Of a DNA stretch of 64,000 nt, positions 44,460 through 53,103 are shown piece after piece (position 1 is the first letter of the stretch; each line of letters opens with the position of its first letter). Source of the DNA: Bacillota bacterium (lineage in GTDB: Bacteria; Bacillota; Clostridia; Christensenellales; CAG-138); contig JAEWCL010000004.1 in assembly GCA_023390655.1 (NCBI GenBank), positions 62,001-126,000 of the forward strand, written 5' to 3'. Under the pieces are notes generated by a model. That model was not told the DNA's origin. It ran no database searches and saw nothing but the letters and a program-made list of their open reading frames with translations. The translations under genes and the position numbers were made by a program.

Positions 44460-45191
44460 TCAAGGACCTTTTAGGCCGGCCTGTTTTTCATCCGCACGCA
44501 GCAGTTTAAGAGCTGCTTTTGCCGCGCGCTGGCCTGCTTCCTGCTTGGAACTGCCCACGCCTTCCCCCACCAGCCGTTCGTTGAGGGAGACACGGATGCG
44601 GAATTCCTTCTTATGGTCCGGCCCTGTTGCCGAAGCCAGCCGGTAGCCAAGGCTCCCCAGGTGCTTTTTCTGGACGTACTCCTGCAGGCTTGTCTTATGA
44701 TCCTTGCCGGGGCCGCCGTCCACCGCCTGTGAAAGGGCCTGCTCCGCGAAGCGCAGCACAAACGTCCTTGCTTCTTCTATGCCGCCATCCAGGTAAATGG
44801 CGCCGATGAGCGCTTCGAGCGCATCGGATAAAATGGAAGGCTTCGCCCTTCCACCCGTATTCTCTTCCCCATGTCCCAGCAGGAGATACTCCTGCAGGGA
44901 AAAATACGCGCGCGCCGCCTGGTCAAGCGCCGTTTCACATACCATGGAAGCGCGCGCACGCGTCATAGCGCCCTCGCTCCACTGCGGATAGCGCCTGAAG
45001 AGCTGCTCACTGATGCACAGCTCCAATACGGCGTCCCCGAGATACTCCAGCCGCTCGTTATGTACTTTCCCTTTTCCGTCACCCTTGACAAAGGATGTAT
45101 GGGTCAGCGCCGCATCCAGCAGCGTGATATCCCTGAATGTGTACCCGATGCGCTCCTGCAGCGCCAAAAGCTGTTGGTGCCGTACAGACAT
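44460..45191 (-). CDS. rnc: Ribonuclease III
   Basis: A 243-residue double-strand RNA endonuclease. The catalytic signature NERLEYLGDAVLEL and the downstream acidic site in LSDALEALIGAIYLDGG are intact. The C-terminal dsRNA-binding domain (about 165-235) contains GEGVGSSKQEAGQRAAKAAL. It lies 75 bp after acpP. Confidence 0.96.
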   Translation of the reverse strand: MSVRHQQLLALQERIGYTFRDITLLDAALTHTSFVKGDGKGKVHNERLEYLGDAVLELCISEQLFRRYPQWSEGAMTRARASMVCETALDQAARAYFSLQEYLLLGHGEENTGGRAKPSILSDALEALIGAIYLDGGIEEARTFVLRFAEQALSQAVDGGPGKDHKTSLQEYVQKKHLGSLGYRLASATGPDHKKEFRIRVSLNERLVGEGVGSSKQEAGQRAAKAALKLLRADEKQAGLKGP

Positions 45192-45266
45192 TTGTCTTGA
45201 AGCCCCCTGTTCAAACGAATGCCCGCACCAAGAGTGATGCGGGCCGCCGGTTTTTGCTATCTTCGC

Positions 45267-45491
45267 TTAGTGCTTTTCGAGATATTCCACAATGTCGCCC
45301 ACCGTACGGACCTTCGGCAGCTCTTCATCCGGTATCTCAATATCGAACTCCTGCTCCAGGTCCATGATCAGCTCTACGACATCGAGGCTGTCTGCCTTCA
45401 GGTCGTCTACCAGTTTTGAATCCATGGTGATGCCGGCTGCATCCACATCCAATTGCTTTGCAATGATTTCACGAACCTTATCGAATTTCAT
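45267..45491 (-). CDS. acpP: Acyl carrier protein
   Basis: A 74-residue carrier of fatty-acyl intermediates. The phosphopantetheine attachment Ser35 is in ADSLDVVEL. GGGAGGAGT precedes the ATG. It is located between plsX and rnc as in most Firmicutes. The upstream 184-bp gap is AT-rich next to the gene (TATATT-like -10 near 45533) and may carry its own promoter. Confidence 0.96.
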   Translation of the reverse strand: MKFDKVREIIAKQLDVDAAGITMDSKLVDDLKADSLDVVELIMDLEQEFDIEIPDEELPKVRTVGDIVEYLEKH

Positions 45492-45675
45492 GCAAATACT
45501 CCTCCCAGAACGTTTAATGGAAAATAATATAATAGTAGATATTCCAAGTTTCAGTTTAGGCCACAAGGCCGCTTCTGTCAATGCCGAATCCTCGCATCAG
45601 CCGCGCTGCAACAGCGTGCATCAGGCTATTCAGGATAAATTTACAACTTGGCAATATTGGCAACGCAAAAGCACC

Positions 45676-46680
45676 CTAGTCTTCAAACTCCATGCCCGCA
45701 ACAGCGTCCGCAATGGCTTCCGTCACATTGCCCTTTAAATACGCGCTGGCCTGCCGGATCGCCGCGGCAAACGCCTTGGCGTTGGAACTGCCGTGCGCCT
45801 TGATGATGCCGCCGTTGATGCCTAAAAGCGGTGCTCCGCCATACTCCGTATAGTCCATGCGCGCCTTGAGACGCTTCAATGCTTTTTTTGCAAAAAGCGC
45901 GCCAAGCTTGGAGCGGGTATCCCCAAGAAGCTCGTCCTTGAGCATTTTAGACATGAGCGACGCGACGCCCTCCGTATTTTTCAATACCAGATTGCCTGCA
46001 AATCCATCGCTGACCACCACGTCAAAATCGCCGGAAACCACATCCCTTCCTTCGCAGTTGCCCACAAAGTTGACGGGCGTCTTTTCAAGCAGCGGATAGG
46101 TGGCCTTGGTGAGCTCATTTCCCTTTTCCGCCTCCGCGCCGTTGTTCAGTAACCCTACGCGCGGATTTTCGATCCCCATCACATTCTTCATATAATTTGA
46201 GCCCATCAGTGCGAACTGCTGCAGATAAGACGGTTTGCAGTCCACATTCGCGCCGCAGTCAATGAGCAGCACGCATCCGTCCCGGGTAGGCAGTATGGGC
46301 GCTAGCGCCGGACGTTTGACGCCCTTTAGACGCCGCACGATGAGTGTTGCGCCTGTCAGCAGGGCGCCTGTGCTGCCGGCGGAAACCATGGCGCCCGCTT
46401 CCCCGTTTGCCACGCAGCGCAGTGTCTGCACAAGCGAAGACTCCGTCTTCTTCTTGATGGCCACAGTCGGCTGTTCGTGGCTTGAAATATAGTCCGGCGC
46501 GTGCCGGACGGCAATGCGGGACGCATCATGCGCGTGTTCGGATAAATACGCTTGGATCACATCTTCCTTGCCCACCAGGATCAATTCTATTTCCGGTTGC
46601 TGCCTGAGTGCAAGCATGCACCCGTCGAGCACCGCCTGCGGCGCGTGATCGCCGCCAAATACATCTACAGCGATTTTCAT
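45676..46680 (-). CDS. plsX: Phosphate acyltransferase PlsX
   Basis: A 334-residue enzyme converting acyl-ACP to acyl-phosphate for phospholipid synthesis. It opens MKIAVDVFGGDHAPQAVLDG and has the conserved SAGSTGALLTGA and LIDCGANVDCKP blocks. The ATG follows GGGGGAGAG. A perfect hairpin lies in its leader. Confidence 0.95.
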   Translation of the reverse strand: MKIAVDVFGGDHAPQAVLDGCMLALRQQPEIELILVGKEDVIQAYLSEHAHDASRIAVRHAPDYISSHEQPTVAIKKKTESSLVQTLRCVANGEAGAMVSAGSTGALLTGATLIVRRLKGVKRPALAPILPTRDGCVLLIDCGANVDCKPSYLQQFALMGSNYMKNVMGIENPRVGLLNNGAEAEKGNELTKATYPLLEKTPVNFVGNCEGRDVVSGDFDVVVSDGFAGNLVLKNTEGVASLMSKMLKDELLGDTRSKLGALFAKKALKRLKARMDYTEYGGAPLLGINGGIIKAHGSSNAKAFAAAIRQASAYLKGNVTEAIADAVAGMEFED

Positions 46681-46714
46681 GCGTAACTCTCCCCCATCTT
46701 CTTTCATCTCCTCC

Positions 46715-46737
46715 CTGCCGGGTTCCCCTCCCGGCAG
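46715..46737 (-). promoter_or_regulatory. Hairpin in the plsX leader
   Basis: CTGCCGGG (46715-46722) and CCCGGCAG (46730-46737) pair perfectly with a 7-nt loop, about 35 nt before the plsX start. There is no T-run; it could modulate translation or mark an RNA end. Confidence 0.45.
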
Positions 46738-46756
46738 AAAGGTCCGCCTTATTAAA

Positions 46757-46795
46757 CGACAAAAAGACAGAAAACAACTGTCTCTGCCTTTTTTT
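46757..46795 (-). terminator. Weak terminator between rpmF and plsX
   Basis: In the minus-strand RNA AGACAG and CTGTCT pair over 6 bp with a 7-nt loop, followed by TTTTT. It may partly separate ribosomal-protein from lipid-gene expression. Confidence 0.35.
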
Positions 46796-46927
46796 CGTCA
46801 GGCGCTTGCTTGTAAAAACGCCATATCCCAAGCGGTCGGCACAACAACGGATAATCCCGCCTGTGCGCGGCCTGATCTGCCGATTTTGTATCGCGCGCCA
46901 AGCTGCGCTTTCGGCATAAGCATGGCG

Positions 46928-47128
46928 TTAAGCCTGGGTCTTCTTATCCGCATCCAGATTGATGACCTGCTTGCCATCGTAAAAGCCGCAGTGCTTGCAT
47001 ACCCTGTGTGCGAGCTTAAGCTTGTGGCACTGGGGGCATGCCGCAATACCGGGCATGGACAGCTTCCAGTGGCTGGACCTGCGGGAATCCCGCCTGGCCT
47101 TAGAAGTTTTTCTCTTAGGGACCGCCAT
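46928..47128 (-). CDS. rpmF: 50S ribosomal protein L32
   Basis: A 66-residue zinc-ribbon ribosomal protein. It opens MAVPKRKTSKARRD and has CPQC and CKHC as four zinc ligands, so it is the zinc-binding form. It sits 2 bp after the yceD stop. Confidence 0.97.
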   Translation of the reverse strand: MAVPKRKTSKARRDSRRSSHWKLSMPGIAACPQCHKLKLAHRVCKHCGFYDGKQVINLDADKKTQA

Positions 47129-47130
47129 GA

Positions 47131-47649
47131 TTACACCTCCTTACCATCGTCAAACAGTGAACCGAGCGCTGCGAGCGGCGAGGGATTTTCCTCCTCATGC
47201 ACGCTGTTGCAGGCACACTGCGCCGTATTCAAATTGCATCCGCAGACGGGGCACAAGCCTTTGCAATCCGCACTGCACACGCCTGAAATCGGAATATGCA
47301 GAAACAGATTGTCCATCACCATCGGCGCAAGATCCAGTGTCTCGCCCACGAAAGCATAGCTTTCCTCGTCTTCCCCGGACGTGCCCTTTACAAAACGTTC
47401 CTGCAGAGGAATGTTGAGCGTTTCTACAAAAGGCTCGTCGCAGCGGGCACACCTAGAGGAGAGTTTTGCCTGTAATGCTCCGTTGATAACAATCGCCTCG
47501 CCATCAAAGGAATACTGGAAGCTGATTTCCAGCGGCTCCGGAAACAAAACCGTCCTGCCGCCGAATTCCTGCGGCGCAATGGATTCGCTCCGCGCCTCCA
47601 TAAAAACCTCGCCCAGCTGTTTTAATGCCGCCGCGATTGAAAGCTCCAT
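47131..47649 (-). CDS. yceD: YceD family protein (DUF177)
   Basis: A 172-residue protein of the large-ribosomal-subunit accumulation family. Cysteine pairs CARC near residue 65 and CKGLCPVCGCN near 140 could bind zinc. It almost always precedes rpmF, as here. GGAGGAAAGG precedes the ATG, and a strong promoter lies upstream. Confidence 0.92.
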   Translation of the reverse strand: MELSIAAALKQLGEVFMEARSESIAPQEFGGRTVLFPEPLEISFQYSFDGEAIVINGALQAKLSSRCARCDEPFVETLNIPLQERFVKGTSGEDEESYAFVGETLDLAPMVMDNLFLHIPISGVCSADCKGLCPVCGCNLNTAQCACNSVHEEENPSPLAALGSLFDDGKEV

Positions 47650-47679
47650 AGGCCTTTCCTCCAAAGTCAACCATCGTTT

Positions 47680-47708
47680 ATTTTATCGATTGCCGCGGGG
47701 TTTGTCAA
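47680..47708 (-). promoter_or_regulatory. Strong sigma-A promoter for yceD-rpmF
   Basis: On the minus strand a perfect TTGACA (47703-47708), 17 bp and TAAAAT (47680-47685). Transcription starts near 47673, about 24 nt before the yceD ATG. Confidence 0.78.
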
Positions 47709-47770
47709 CTTAAAACTTAAGGCGCGGCAGAGGGATTTTTAAAAGCCCGTCGCCCATAAAAAAACGGCGG

Positions 47771-48364
47771 CTATTCCACATTTTTTGCCTGGCCCATTTC
47801 CTGCTTTTCCTTTGCGTCTAAAAGATGCCGCTTCTGAAATACATTCTTCTGTGCGTAGTGGACAAGTGCAATAATGCCAAGCACCATCGCAATGGAAAGC
47901 AGCACGATATTCCAGAAAGAAATCCAATGCCAGAACCGCTTCAACAGCGTCGCCACAACGCCTGCATTAAAGAAGCCTGTCGCAAATTTTCCAAACCAAT
48001 CCGCATAAACGACGATTTCCTTTTTCCAAAGCAGCGCGCCGCCTATGATCATAATCAGCTCTTTTGCCACAACAACCGCAACCAGCCACACGGGCACCCA
48101 GCCCTTGGTGCAAAAACATACGAGCGCGGTGATAAGCATGAGCTTGTCCGCCAAAGGATCAAGCACCTTTCCCACATTCGTAATCCAGTTGTTATGGCGT
48201 GCCAAATACCCATCCAGCGTATCCGTTAGCACCGCGAGCACATAGGTGGACAATGCCGCGATGTATCTGCCATTCTGAAAAAAATAAGCAAACACGCCCA
48301 CCATTCCGATGCGCAGCCCGGAGAGTATATTCGGGATATGCCTCATGTAGTTTACCTGCCCCAT
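47771..48364 (-). CDS. pgsA: CDP-diacylglycerol-glycerol-3-phosphate 3-phosphatidyltransferase
   Basis: A 197-residue membrane enzyme making phosphatidylglycerol phosphate. The full CDP-alcohol transferase motif is present as DTLDGYLAR, eight residues, G, three residues, DPLAD. About five to six hydrophobic helices. The start may be ATG at 48364 or six codons later (MRHIPNILSG). The short gap to yceD holds the yceD promoter. Confidence 0.92.
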   Translation of the reverse strand: MGQVNYMRHIPNILSGLRIGMVGVFAYFFQNGRYIAALSTYVLAVLTDTLDGYLARHNNWITNVGKVLDPLADKLMLITALVCFCTKGWVPVWLVAVVVAKELIMIIGGALLWKKEIVVYADWFGKFATGFFNAGVVATLLKRFWHWISFWNIVLLSIAMVLGIIALVHYAQKNVFQKRHLLDAKEKQEMGQAKNVE

Positions 48365-48521
48365 TCTGCCTTATCCTAAAATTGCCTTCCCGCATAGTAT
48401 ACCGCAATCCGGCCAAAACAGCCATATAATTTCAGGTGGGCAAAATGAAGAATTCCTTAAATGATCATTAAAAAGGCAACAAGGCGGGGAATCCCCGCCT
48501 CGCTGATGACAACTATTTTCG

Positions 48522-49982
48522 TTATGCGGTAAGGTCTTCCACATAGAGAACTGTGATCCCCTCGGGCGCTTTTGCCGGGGCAGGCACTGCCGCGGCAGGA
48601 GCGGGCGCAGGCGCTGCCATGGGCGCTGTGCCGGACTTCGCGGCCTTGCGCGCTTCAAAGAACTTCATGGCAACCTGCGGGAAGAGCGCATAGCTTAGTA
48701 CGTCCTCTTCCTGCTCCATGATATCTTTGATTTCCTCGCGGTAGCTGTCAAGCTCGGGCTTCAAAAGATCGGCCGGACGGCAGGTGATGACTTCTTCATC
48801 GCCGATTGCCTTGCGGCGCACCTCTTCATTGACCTTGCCGGGCAGCATGCCGTATTCCCCATGCAGGAGCGCCTTTGACTCCTTGGAGAACGTCTTATAA
48901 CGTTCGCCGGAAATGACATTGAGCACCGCCTGGGAGCCGACGATCTGGCTGGTGGGCGTGACGAGCGGCGGATAGCCGAAATCTTCACGCACACGGGGGA
49001 TCTCTTCAAGCACCTGGTAGTACTTGTCTTCCGCATTCGCCTGCTTGAGCTGGGAAATGAGGTTACTTAGCATACCGCCGGGTACCTGATAAAGAAGCGT
49101 ATTGACGTCGACGCTCAATACCTTGGGATCAAGGCTGCCTTCCTTCTTGAGCTTCTCCGCAACGCCCCTGAAATGGGTGGCGGCCTTTGCAAGCTTGTTG
49201 AGGTCGATGCCCGTATCATATTGAGTACCCCTGAGCGTCGCCACAAGAGGTTCCGTCGCGGGCTGGGCGGTACCGTTGCCCATGGGGGAAAGCGCGCAGT
49301 CCACAATATCGACACCTGCCTGGATCGCCATGAGATAGGTCATGTCGCCCGTGCCGGTGGTGTTGTGGGTGTGCAGATGGATGGGAACATCCACCTCCGC
49401 CTTCAACCGCTTGACGAGGGAATACGCATCATAGGGGAGCAGCAGGTTCGCCATGTCCTTGATGCAGATGACGTCGGCGCCCATCTGTACAAGTTCTTTT
49501 GCCAGCTTCACAAAATAATCCTCGTTGTGAACGGGGCTGATGGTGTAGCTGATGGCGGGTTCGCAGATGCCGCCGTACTTTTTCGTGTACTTGATGGCGG
49601 CCTCAAGGTTCCTCGTATCGTTGAGCGCATCGAAAATGCGCACCACATCGATGCCGTTTTCAATCGCTTTTCGGCAGAATTGCTCCACCACATCGTCCGC
49701 ATAGTGCTTGTAGCCAAGGATGTTCTGGCCGCGGAAGAGCATCTGCAGCTTGGTGTTGGGGAGCGCCTTCTTGAGTTTCCTGAGCCGTTCCCACGGGTCC
49801 TCATTGAGGAAGCGCAGGCAGCTGTCAAACGTGGCGCCGCCCCAGCACTCCAAAGACCAATACCCTACGCTGTCGAGTATTTCACACGCGGGGAGCATGT
49901 CTTCTACACGCATGCGGGTAGCAGCCTGCGATTGGTGCGCGTCACGCAATATCGTATCCGTAATGAATACCTTTTTTGCCAA
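48522..49982 (-). CDS. Biotin-dependent carboxyltransferase subunit (OadA / PycB / transcarboxylase 5S type)
   Basis: A 486-residue carboxyltransferase. TDTILRDAHQSQAATR opens the TIM barrel, CIKDMANLL holds the carbamylated-lysine region and HLHTHNTTG the metal histidines. The conserved C-terminal domain runs to about 440. A Pro/Ala linker then ends in EGITVLYVEDLTA with no attached biotin domain; the biotin carrier is a separate gene upstream. It moves CO2 between oxaloacetate or another acyl donor and biotin. No OadB pump or biotin carboxylase gene is in the window, so decarboxylase, pyruvate carboxylase or transcarboxylase roles all remain possible. Confidence 0.9.
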   Translation of the reverse strand: MAKKVFITDTILRDAHQSQAATRMRVEDMLPACEILDSVGYWSLECWGGATFDSCLRFLNEDPWERLRKLKKALPNTKLQMLFRGQNILGYKHYADDVVEQFCRKAIENGIDVVRIFDALNDTRNLEAAIKYTKKYGGICEPAISYTISPVHNEDYFVKLAKELVQMGADVICIKDMANLLLPYDAYSLVKRLKAEVDVPIHLHTHNTTGTGDMTYLMAIQAGVDIVDCALSPMGNGTAQPATEPLVATLRGTQYDTGIDLNKLAKAATHFRGVAEKLKKEGSLDPKVLSVDVNTLLYQVPGGMLSNLISQLKQANAEDKYYQVLEEIPRVREDFGYPPLVTPTSQIVGSQAVLNVISGERYKTFSKESKALLHGEYGMLPGKVNEEVRRKAIGDEEVITCRPADLLKPELDSYREEIKDIMEQEEDVLSYALFPQVAMKFFEARKAAKSGTAPMAAPAPAPAAAVPAPAKAPEGITVLYVEDLTA

Positions 49983-50085
49983 TTGTATGTCCTCCTTTCA
50001 GATTGTTCTGCCGCGTTATTTTGCCGCGACAGCCTTACTGCGCCGTTATGAAACAGGCGCATCTATTGTATGGATAACCCGTTTT

Positions 50086-50478
50086 TTAGCCGATGACGCA
50101 GAGCGGCTCGCCGGTATTAACGGCCTGTCCGCCCGCGACGTTGACCGCTACGACCACGCCTTCCACGGGGGCAACGATTTCATTTTCCATCTTCATGGCT
50201 TCGAGCACCATGAGCACCTGATTCTTCTTGACGGCATCGCCGGGCTTTACGCTGACGGAAAGAATGGTGCCGGGCATGGGCGCGGAAACGCTGGTCTGTC
50301 CGGCCGCGGCCGCTACAGGCTTAGGTGCGGGCGCTTCCACCGCGGGCGCGGGGGCCGCTGCGGGAGCTGCAACAAAGTTTGAAGCGGCAACGGGAGCCGC
50401 AGGCGCCGCGGCGCCGGAAATCTCCTCTACCATAACCTCATAGGAAGCACCGTTCACATTTACAAGAAACTTACGCAT
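50086..50478 (-). CDS. Biotin carboxyl carrier protein
   Basis: A 130-residue carrier. A short N-terminal segment, a long Ala/Pro linker (about 22-60) and the biotinyl domain with EAMKMENE, where Lys96 is the biotin site. This is the size and form of the transcarboxylase 1.3S and OAD-gamma-associated carriers. It lies between the repeat protein and the carboxyltransferase. Confidence 0.93.
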   Translation of the reverse strand: MRKFLVNVNGASYEVMVEEISGAAAPAAPVAASNFVAAPAAAPAPAVEAPAPKPVAAAAGQTSVSAPMPGTILSVSVKPGDAVKKNQVLMVLEAMKMENEIVAPVEGVVVAVNVAGGQAVNTGEPLCVIG

Positions 50479-50532
50479 CTTTTTTCCTCCTGTTTTACTT
50501 TCGGCTGATTTTATTGACATATGTATAAGACT

Positions 50533-50961
50533 TTATGATACCCTGCGTATGGAATGGATCCGAAGACCGCGAGGCTCTGTTCCCATTGCCTCGGCAATGG
50601 CCCCCGCAATTGCGGCCACAAACTCGCCCCGGCCCGCAGAGCGTCCCTCTACAGGGCGGATAGAATGGATCCGAAGGCCATTCGGCTCTGTGCCCATCTG
50701 CATCGCAATCGCCGCAGAAACTGCCGCGACAAACTCGCCGCGCCCTAAACTTTTGCCGTCCACACGCCGGATGGAATGAATCCGGAGACCGCTCGGCTCC
50801 GTTCCCATATGCGTGGCGATGGCGGAGGCGATTGCCGCAACAAACTGCGGCCTGTTTGCAATCGCTTCAGGTACGGACACCGGCGCCGCTGCTGCGGGAG
50901 CCATTGGCTCTGCTTCCGCCTTTTTCACAAATAAGCCGCGAAACCAACTTTTAATTCCCAA
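50533..50961 (-). CDS. OadG-like protein with three tandem 37-residue repeats
   Basis: A 142-residue protein starting with TTG at 50961 (AGGAGG 7 bp upstream; a GTG three codons earlier overlaps the ribosome binding site). After a short basic/aromatic N-terminus (GIKSWFRGLFVKK) and an Ala-rich spacer, the unit FVAAI..AI...MGTEP followed by GLRIHSIRRV and GxSxGRGE is repeated three times (third copy lacks the linker). This unit resembles the soluble C-terminal motif of OadG-type decarboxylase gamma subunits. No transmembrane helix is evident, which is unusual for OadG. It is first gene of the carboxyltransferase operon. Confidence 0.75.
   Translation of the reverse strand: MGIKSWFRGLFVKKAEAEPMAPAAAAPVSVPEAIANRPQFVAAIASAIATHMGTEPSGLRIHSIRRVDGKSLGRGEFVAAVSAAIAMQMGTEPNGLRIHSIRPVEGRSAGRGEFVAAIAGAIAEAMGTEPRGLRIHSIRRVS
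50536..50844 (-). repeat. Tandem protein-coding repeat, 111-bp unit, 2.8 copies
   Basis: Units at 50734-50844, 50623-50733 and 50536-50622 (reading downstream) encode the three OadG-like modules. The protein copies are far more alike than silent positions require, suggesting selection on each copy. Confidence 0.85.
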
Positions 50962-51071
50962 TGCTTTCACCTCCTATTAAAAGATTTTCTTATGGCAATG
51001 CAAGATCAGTTTGTCAGAGATTATTGCTCCAGGTGATACAATCCAAAATTTCCGCATTTTATTATAATTTT

Positions 51072-51101
51072 ATTTTAACATCAAATATTCACGTATATCA
51101 A
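51072..51101 (-). promoter_or_regulatory. Promoter of the carboxyltransferase operon
   Basis: On the minus strand TTGATA (51096-51101), 18 bp and TAAAAT (51072-51077), in a very AT-rich stretch. The leader to the TTG start is about 105 nt. Confidence 0.5.
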
Positions 51102-51121
51102 GCGCATTTTCTAAATTTCGC

Positions 51122-51168
51122 GCAGAAAAAGGGGCCCTGCGGCATATTCCCCGCACAGCCCTTTTTTT
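51122..51168. terminator. Terminator after rluB
   Basis: GGGC..TGCGG and CCGCA..GCCC pair with a 2x2 internal loop; A5/T7 runs lie on either side. It sits 20 bp after the rluB stop, in front of the carboxyltransferase promoter. Confidence 0.7.
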
Positions 51169-51188
51169 GTTACTACATTCCGTTATAA

Positions 51189-51914
51189 TCATTTTTTATC
51201 ATTCTGCAGCAATGAGTCGAGCCATGCAAGCTCTCCATGCGTCAAATACCGCCACTCCCCCGGCTTTAAAGCGCCAAGCGCAAGCGCGCCCACCTTTTCC
51301 CGTTTCAACAGCAGCGTTTTATGTCCCACGGCCTCAATCATGCGCCGCACCTGGCGGTTGCGGCCTTCCCGTATGGTAATCAAAAGGCTTGTATGCCCCG
51401 TCTTCGTGGGACGCACCTGTTCCACCTTGGCGGGGGCCGTCATACCGTCGAAAAGCTCCACGCCGTTCCGCAAGCGCGCGGCCTCCTCCTGGGTAAGCGT
51501 ACCATCGCAGACGGCATAATACGTCTTTTCGATTTTATATTTGGGGTGCGTCATAGTCTGGGCAAGCGCACCGTCGTTGGTCATGATCAGCAAGCCCTCG
51601 GAGTTGATATCAAGCCGGCCTACGTTATAGAGGCGCTGCGGGAAGTCCGTAAAATACGCCTGCACGGTCTTTCTTCCCTCCGGGTCGCTGCTGGTGGAAA
51701 CGATGCCGCGCGGCTTATAAAACAGCAGCACCACGCGTTCCGTTTCCTGTTTGAGCGGTCTGCCGTCAAACGTTACAATGTCGCGCGCTTCCTCCACCGT
51801 ACTGCCGATGGTTGCAAGTTCGCCATTGACCGTTACGCGGCCCTCGCGGATATAGTCCTCGCACTGGCGGCGTGAAGCAACGCCCGCCTGCGCCATAAAT
51901 TTTTGCAACCGCAT
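51189..51914 (-). CDS. rluB: Pseudouridine synthase, RluB/RsuA family
   Basis: A 241-residue rRNA-modifying enzyme. An N-terminal S4 RNA-binding domain (MRLQKFMAQAGVASRRQCED) precedes the catalytic GRLDINSEGLLIMTNDG with the essential Asp, and EGRNRQVRRM is the conserved C-terminal motif. The second ATG of ATGATG is taken because GGGGGAA is best spaced to it. 23S versus 16S target cannot be fixed by sequence alone. Confidence 0.9.
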   Translation of the reverse strand: MRLQKFMAQAGVASRRQCEDYIREGRVTVNGELATIGSTVEEARDIVTFDGRPLKQETERVVLLFYKPRGIVSTSSDPEGRKTVQAYFTDFPQRLYNVGRLDINSEGLLIMTNDGALAQTMTHPKYKIEKTYYAVCDGTLTQEEAARLRNGVELFDGMTAPAKVEQVRPTKTGHTSLLITIREGRNRQVRRMIEAVGHKTLLLKREKVGALALGALKPGEWRYLTHGELAWLDSLLQNDKK

Positions 51915-51951
51915 CATCGTTCCCCCAACCATCCGTTCTATGCGTTTATTT

Positions 51952-53103
51952 TTACGCGGTCCATTCGCGCGCGATCTCAAAGAGATAATACGGAAATTCC
52001 TTGCGCAGGACCGTCTCCGACGCAATCAGCGGAACGGTCTGCAGCAGCTTCCCGTCCCCCCACGCTTCGAGCATGCCGACCGCCTGTCCCGCATACACGG
52101 GGGAGTCGATGCTGCGCGGGCTGACCACTTTAAGCGTTACGGCGCTTTCCTGCTCATCTTTGCGCAATGGAATCAGTATATCGTCTTTGGCGCGTATTTC
52201 CAAGGAGTTTTTCATCCCCTTTTCCACTGCGAGCGTGGCGATGGTATCGCCCGCCTTTGCAAACGGCTTCCATGTATATTCGTGGAAGCCATAATCAAGC
52301 ATGGCTTTTGCATCGTTCCACATATTCGGGCAATTGAGCACAATGCCGACGATGGTGTTTCCATCCCGCTCCGCGGAAAATGCGAGACAGCGGCCGGAAG
52401 CTTTGGTAAAGCCGGTTTTGATGCCGTTACCGCCCTCATACTGCCATAGGATCTTATTCTTGTTTTTCAGAGTCCGCGTGACGTCGCCGGAGGTCGTCTT
52501 CCAGTACTTTGCGGATACAATCTTGCGAAAGTCCGGGTTCTGCATGGCTGTACTCGCAATCAAGGCAAGATCATAGGCGGAGGTATAGTGCGCATCGTCG
52601 TGCAGCCCGTTGGGGGTTACGAAATTGGTATTCGTACAGCCAAGCTCACCTGCCCGGTTGTTCATCAGCTGCGCAAACCCTTCCACGGAACCGCCGATGT
52701 GGATCGCAAGTGTGACCGCCGCGTCGTTGCCGGAGGAAAGCATGAGGCCATACAGCAGATCCTCAATTTTGATCTTTTCTCCGTTGTTCAAATACATGCT
52801 GGAGCCTTCCATGGCGTACGCTTCTTTTGGCACGGTTACGACCGTATCCAGTGCGCAATTTTCAAGCACTAAGAGCGCCGTCATGATCTTTGTGGTGCTC
52901 GCCATCGGCAGCTTGGCATGCGCATTCTGTGAAAACAGCACGCGCTTTGTCTTTGCGTCCATCAGCACCGCGCCCGACGCCCCGATGGAGGGCGTTGCCG
53001 CAAAAGCGGGCAGCGCCGCGCCAATCATGACCAAAAAGGCCAGCAAGAGAAACAGCCAGCGTATCGACTTCATAAAATCCAAAATGCACCGCCCGCAGGT
53101 CAT
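51952..53103 (-). CDS. D-alanyl-D-alanine carboxypeptidase (DacF/PBP5 type)
   Basis: Trims the terminal D-Ala of peptidoglycan side chains. 383 residues. A signal peptide ending ALPAFA precedes the domain with the active-site STTK in MASTTKIM, SGN in LSSGNDAA and KTG in GIKTGFT; the C-terminal PBP5-type beta domain follows. The start is taken at 53103, where ATGA overlaps the ytfJ stop; ATG at 53073 is an alternative with a more typical signal peptide. Adjacent to a sporulation gene, consistent with a DacF-like role. Confidence 0.93.
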   Translation of the reverse strand: MTCGRCILDFMKSIRWLFLLLAFLVMIGAALPAFAATPSIGASGAVLMDAKTKRVLFSQNAHAKLPMASTTKIMTALLVLENCALDTVVTVPKEAYAMEGSSMYLNNGEKIKIEDLLYGLMLSSGNDAAVTLAIHIGGSVEGFAQLMNNRAGELGCTNTNFVTPNGLHDDAHYTSAYDLALIASTAMQNPDFRKIVSAKYWKTTSGDVTRTLKNKNKILWQYEGGNGIKTGFTKASGRCLAFSAERDGNTIVGIVLNCPNMWNDAKAMLDYGFHEYTWKPFAKAGDTIATLAVEKGMKNSLEIRAKDDILIPLRKDEQESAVTLKVVSPRSIDSPVYAGQAVGMLEAWGDGKLLQTVPLIASETVLRKEFPYYLFEIAREWTA

